This document shows, piece by piece, positions 61,904 through 64,000 of a stretch of 64,000 bases of DNA. Source of the DNA: Reticulitermes speratus (lineage: Eukaryota; Arthropoda; Insecta; Blattodea; Rhinotermitidae); contig JAJKFL010000013.1 of NCBI GenBank assembly GCA_021186555.1, positions 36,360,743-36,424,742 on the forward strand, written 5' to 3'. The number at the start of each line of letters is the position of its first letter. Position 1 is the first letter of the stretch. A model generated the notes under the pieces. It was not told the origin of the DNA, did not search any database, and worked only from the letters and a program-made list of their open reading frames with translations. The position numbers and the translations under genes were made by a program.

Positions 61904-62079
61904 TCATCTGACATTAGCTATTTCACTAGCTAGTGTCTTCACTGCAGCAAGTGCCTCACGAGCTGTTGGAAGGATGTACTGTACAGGCAGGATAAATCCA
62001 AAGGATCCACGATCCCGAAGTTCAATAGTGTATGTGTACTTGATGCGTGCTGCACCCTTTGCCCAGTCATCTGATGCTC
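61904..62079 (-). CDS. carboxypeptidase last exon
   Basis: Minus strand: acceptor 'gctttcaacag', phase 1 in. Encodes [40 protein letters not shown] and [17 protein letters not shown], stop. Contains the catalytic Glu. ILPTA.E starts the final helix, which ends at the normal C-terminus of the catalytic domain; no extra tail or membrane anchor. Confidence 0.92.
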
Positions 62080-64000
62080 CTGTTGAAAGCAAAATGCAAA
62101 GAAATGTGAACAACTGAAAAAATGTAAGACTTGAAGTTCTCACAACACTGACTACAAAGATTGCTCTTGTGTTCTGCGAGGCCATGGGAGATATGTACAT
62201 AGGAACCAAAGCTCCCAGTACCCACTGATTAGGAGGCTGGGTGGTCCCCAGACTTGGTCTGGTTATTTTGGAGAAAGGGAAATCTTTTGCCCCTGTGAGG
62301 AATCAAACCCCAGATTATCCAGCCCAACTAAGACACCAAAAACAATAATTCTGCCAGACTTGTGTAGGTGTAAAATCAGCCTCTTGCTTGGAAGATTAGA
62401 CCATATATCACAAACATTTGGCAACAAAGTGGTGAGCAAAATATTTGACAATGAGTGGGATAAAATAAGGCAGCAATTTATGATATTATATACTTAAAAA
62501 CCTTTGTAATTTCTACAGTAATGTAGTACTCTCAGGGCCTTAAAATTAAGGCAGTATGGAATAGATGTGTAGCTGAAATAAGGGGCAAGTTTGGTGGGGA
62601 AACCTGGGAAGTTGCCACTACAAAAAACAAAAATAATATGGAGAATGGATGAATAAGGACAAGAACTGTCTCCAGTGGTGGACTTTGGTATTAGCACTGT
62701 TGAACCTTTGGGTTCTAATGTCAGGGGGTGTATTAGTACTGTAATATTTCATGAAAAGTTCTCATCATGTATCACTTCAGATTTCTGTGGTGATTCATAT
62801 ACAATACTGGGGATTGGCGGTGCCGTAACTAACTAAATAACTCCATGGAGCAGAGTCCTTCATGAGAAGCTAACAGGTCCTCAGCTAGTCAAGAAATTCC
62901 CTGTATTTTATGGAACCCGAAGATTCATTACTGCATTCACAAGCGCCCGCCACCTGTCCCTATGTGAGCCAGACCAATCCAGTCCATGCCTCCCCATCCC
63001 ACTTCTTGAAGATGCATTTTAATATTATCCTCCCATCTATGCCTAGGTCTTCCAAGTAGTCTCTTTCCCTCAGGTTTCCCAACCAAAACCCTGTATGCAC
63101 CTCTCCTGTCTCCCATACATGCCACATGCCCCACCCATATCATTCTTCTTGATATGATCACCCAAATAATATTTGGTGAGGAGGACAGATCATAAAGTTG
63201 TTTGTTATGCAGTCTCCTCACTCCCCTGTTACCTCACACCTCTTAGGCCCAAATATCTTCCTCAGCATCCTATTCTCAACACACGCTTAGCCTATGTTCC
63301 TCCCTCAATGTGAGAGACCAAGTTTCACACCCATACAAAACAACAGGCAAAATTACAGTTCTGTACATCCTAATCTTTATATTTTTGGACAGCAAACTGG
63401 AAGACAAAAGATTGTGCACCAAATGACAGCAAGCATTCCCTGACTTCCATCTGCTCTTAATTTCTTCATGGATGGAATTTTGATTTATTAGGGCCATTCC
63501 CAAAATTTGAATTGTTCCAACCCTTCAAAGGATTTATTACCCATCATTAAATTGTGATTTTGTCCTGCATGCTGATCTCGAGACATGACCATATACTCAG
63601 TTTTCTCAGCATTTACTTCTATACCAATCTCCCTAACAGCAACTATTAAAGCTTCTGTGTTTTTCTTTATAGTATCTATGCTTCCACCCAATATATTATA
63701 TCATCAGCATAAACCAGAAACTGATGTGCACCATTTCATTTCAAGCCCTCATGGTTTGCCTGAACCCTCCAAATGTCACATTCTATGGAGCTGCCATATG
63801 TTGCAAATCTAATAAGTAATAATTCCATTATATTTACAGGACACCTTCTTACCAGCAGCTGGGTAGAGCATGGCTGCTGCACCACCAACAGTGTAGCTAG
63901 CCCCACCTGCCTGGTACATAGCAGTAGCAATGTTGCGGCCAACACGACTCAGATCTGCATGGTCACGTGGAACGGCTCTGATATAGCCCCACGGGTGTAA
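61904..64000 (-). CDS. M14 zinc metallocarboxypeptidase, C-terminal end (2 exons, partial)
   Basis: Join 64000-63853 and 62079-61904 on minus, stop at 61,904; the gene continues beyond the window. It encodes the last ~108 residues of a carboxypeptidase A/B-like catalytic domain, which removes C-terminal amino acids from peptides using a zinc-bound water. HPWGY begins the visible part. [16 protein letters not shown] carries the catalytic Glu (Glu270 in bovine CPA) and the conserved RD-G-FGF(I/L)LP turn. [15 protein letters not shown] forms the specificity-pocket region. At the position of CPA Tyr248 I read Val ([13 protein letters not shown]). The zinc ligands lie upstream, out of view. Probably secreted (digestive or molting fluid types are known), but the signal peptide is not visible. 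Confidence 0.9.
62195..62335 (-). mobile_element. tRNA-derived SINE fragment
   Basis: 'taggaggctgggtggtcccc', 'gacttggtctggttattttg' and 'gaggaatcaaaccccagatt' (B-box complement) in minus order; the tail half is missing. Lies in the carboxypeptidase intron. Confidence 0.65.
62825..63720 (-). mobile_element. non-LTR retrotransposon, 5'-truncated, best copy of common LINE
   Basis: Minus strand, from the RT catalytic VYADDI (63,699-63,716) to the 3' signature ('cctcagctagtcaagaaatt' on plus). Pieces in order: [120 protein letters not shown] and [17 protein letters not shown]. At least three frameshifts. 5' truncation at the YADD box is usual for LINEs. It is the template by which the relics elsewhere in the window were recognised, and lies in the carboxypeptidase intron. 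Confidence 0.88.
63853..64000 (-). CDS. carboxypeptidase penultimate exon (partial)
   Basis: Minus strand, entering the window at 64,000; donor GCTGCTG|GTAAGA at 63,853, phase 1 out. Reads [20 protein letters not shown], then [20 protein letters not shown] and [10 protein letters not shown]. The HPWGY segment and the YPAAG-(S)-DDW joint across the intron are diagnostic of M14A carboxypeptidases. The other frames over this exon are shadows. Confidence 0.9.

Overview
This is nuclear DNA from an animal. Short coding exons (about 50 to 420 bp) lie in long AT-rich introns with GT/AG boundaries, no operons are present, and the introns are packed with SINEs, non-LTR retrotransposons, DNA transposons and microsatellites. 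The protein types and repeat mix (mariner, pogo/Tigger, hAT, Jockey, several tRNA-derived SINE families) fit a large hemimetabolous insect genome. A cockroach or termite is my best guess, but this is inferred and not proven.

Layout: (1) 1-37,300, plus strand: the 3' part of a gene in 14 exons, all joined in consistent phase. It encodes a Ser/Arg-rich, probably disordered region, then one PDZ domain, two pleckstrin-homology (PH) domains and the stop codon. Its 5' end lies outside the window. (2) 40,704-59,274, minus strand: eight phase-compatible exons encoding the C-terminal coiled-coil half of a CEP162-like centriole/transition-zone protein. Three consecutive exons each carry one extra base. 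(3) 61,904-64,000, minus strand: the last two exons of an M14 zinc carboxypeptidase. The PDZ-PH gene and the CEP162-like gene converge tail to tail, about 3.4 kb apart. The first CEP162-like exon here starts at a splice acceptor and nothing coding precedes it before the carboxypeptidase, so the carboxypeptidase may be nested in a CEP162 intron.

Mobile DNA: a TIR-bounded mariner with a frameshifted transposase (651-1978) and a second, internally deleted mariner (26,144-27,035); two pogo/Tigger-like mini-elements that keep the helix-turn-helix but have lost the catalytic domain (7734-8526 and 14,533-15,295); two hAT-like elements with 8-bp target duplications (21,992-22,408 and 41,081-41,884, the latter carrying a SINE with a perfect 12-bp duplication); a near-complete but decayed Jockey-type LINE followed directly by the 5' part of a second copy (about 27.6-33.4 kb); many relics of another insect LINE; and a 2.56-kb Ginger-like DNA transposon (50,289-52,847) with TGT...ACA ends, an integrase-type transposase and an 80-bp perfect hairpin inside its intron.

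The host genes show no common pathway. The most interesting structures are the Ginger-like element and its hairpin, a splice donor copied three times at a CEP162-like exon, the single-base frame breaks, the catalytic-domain-less pogo mini-elements, and the PDZ-PH-PH protein, whose function I do not know.
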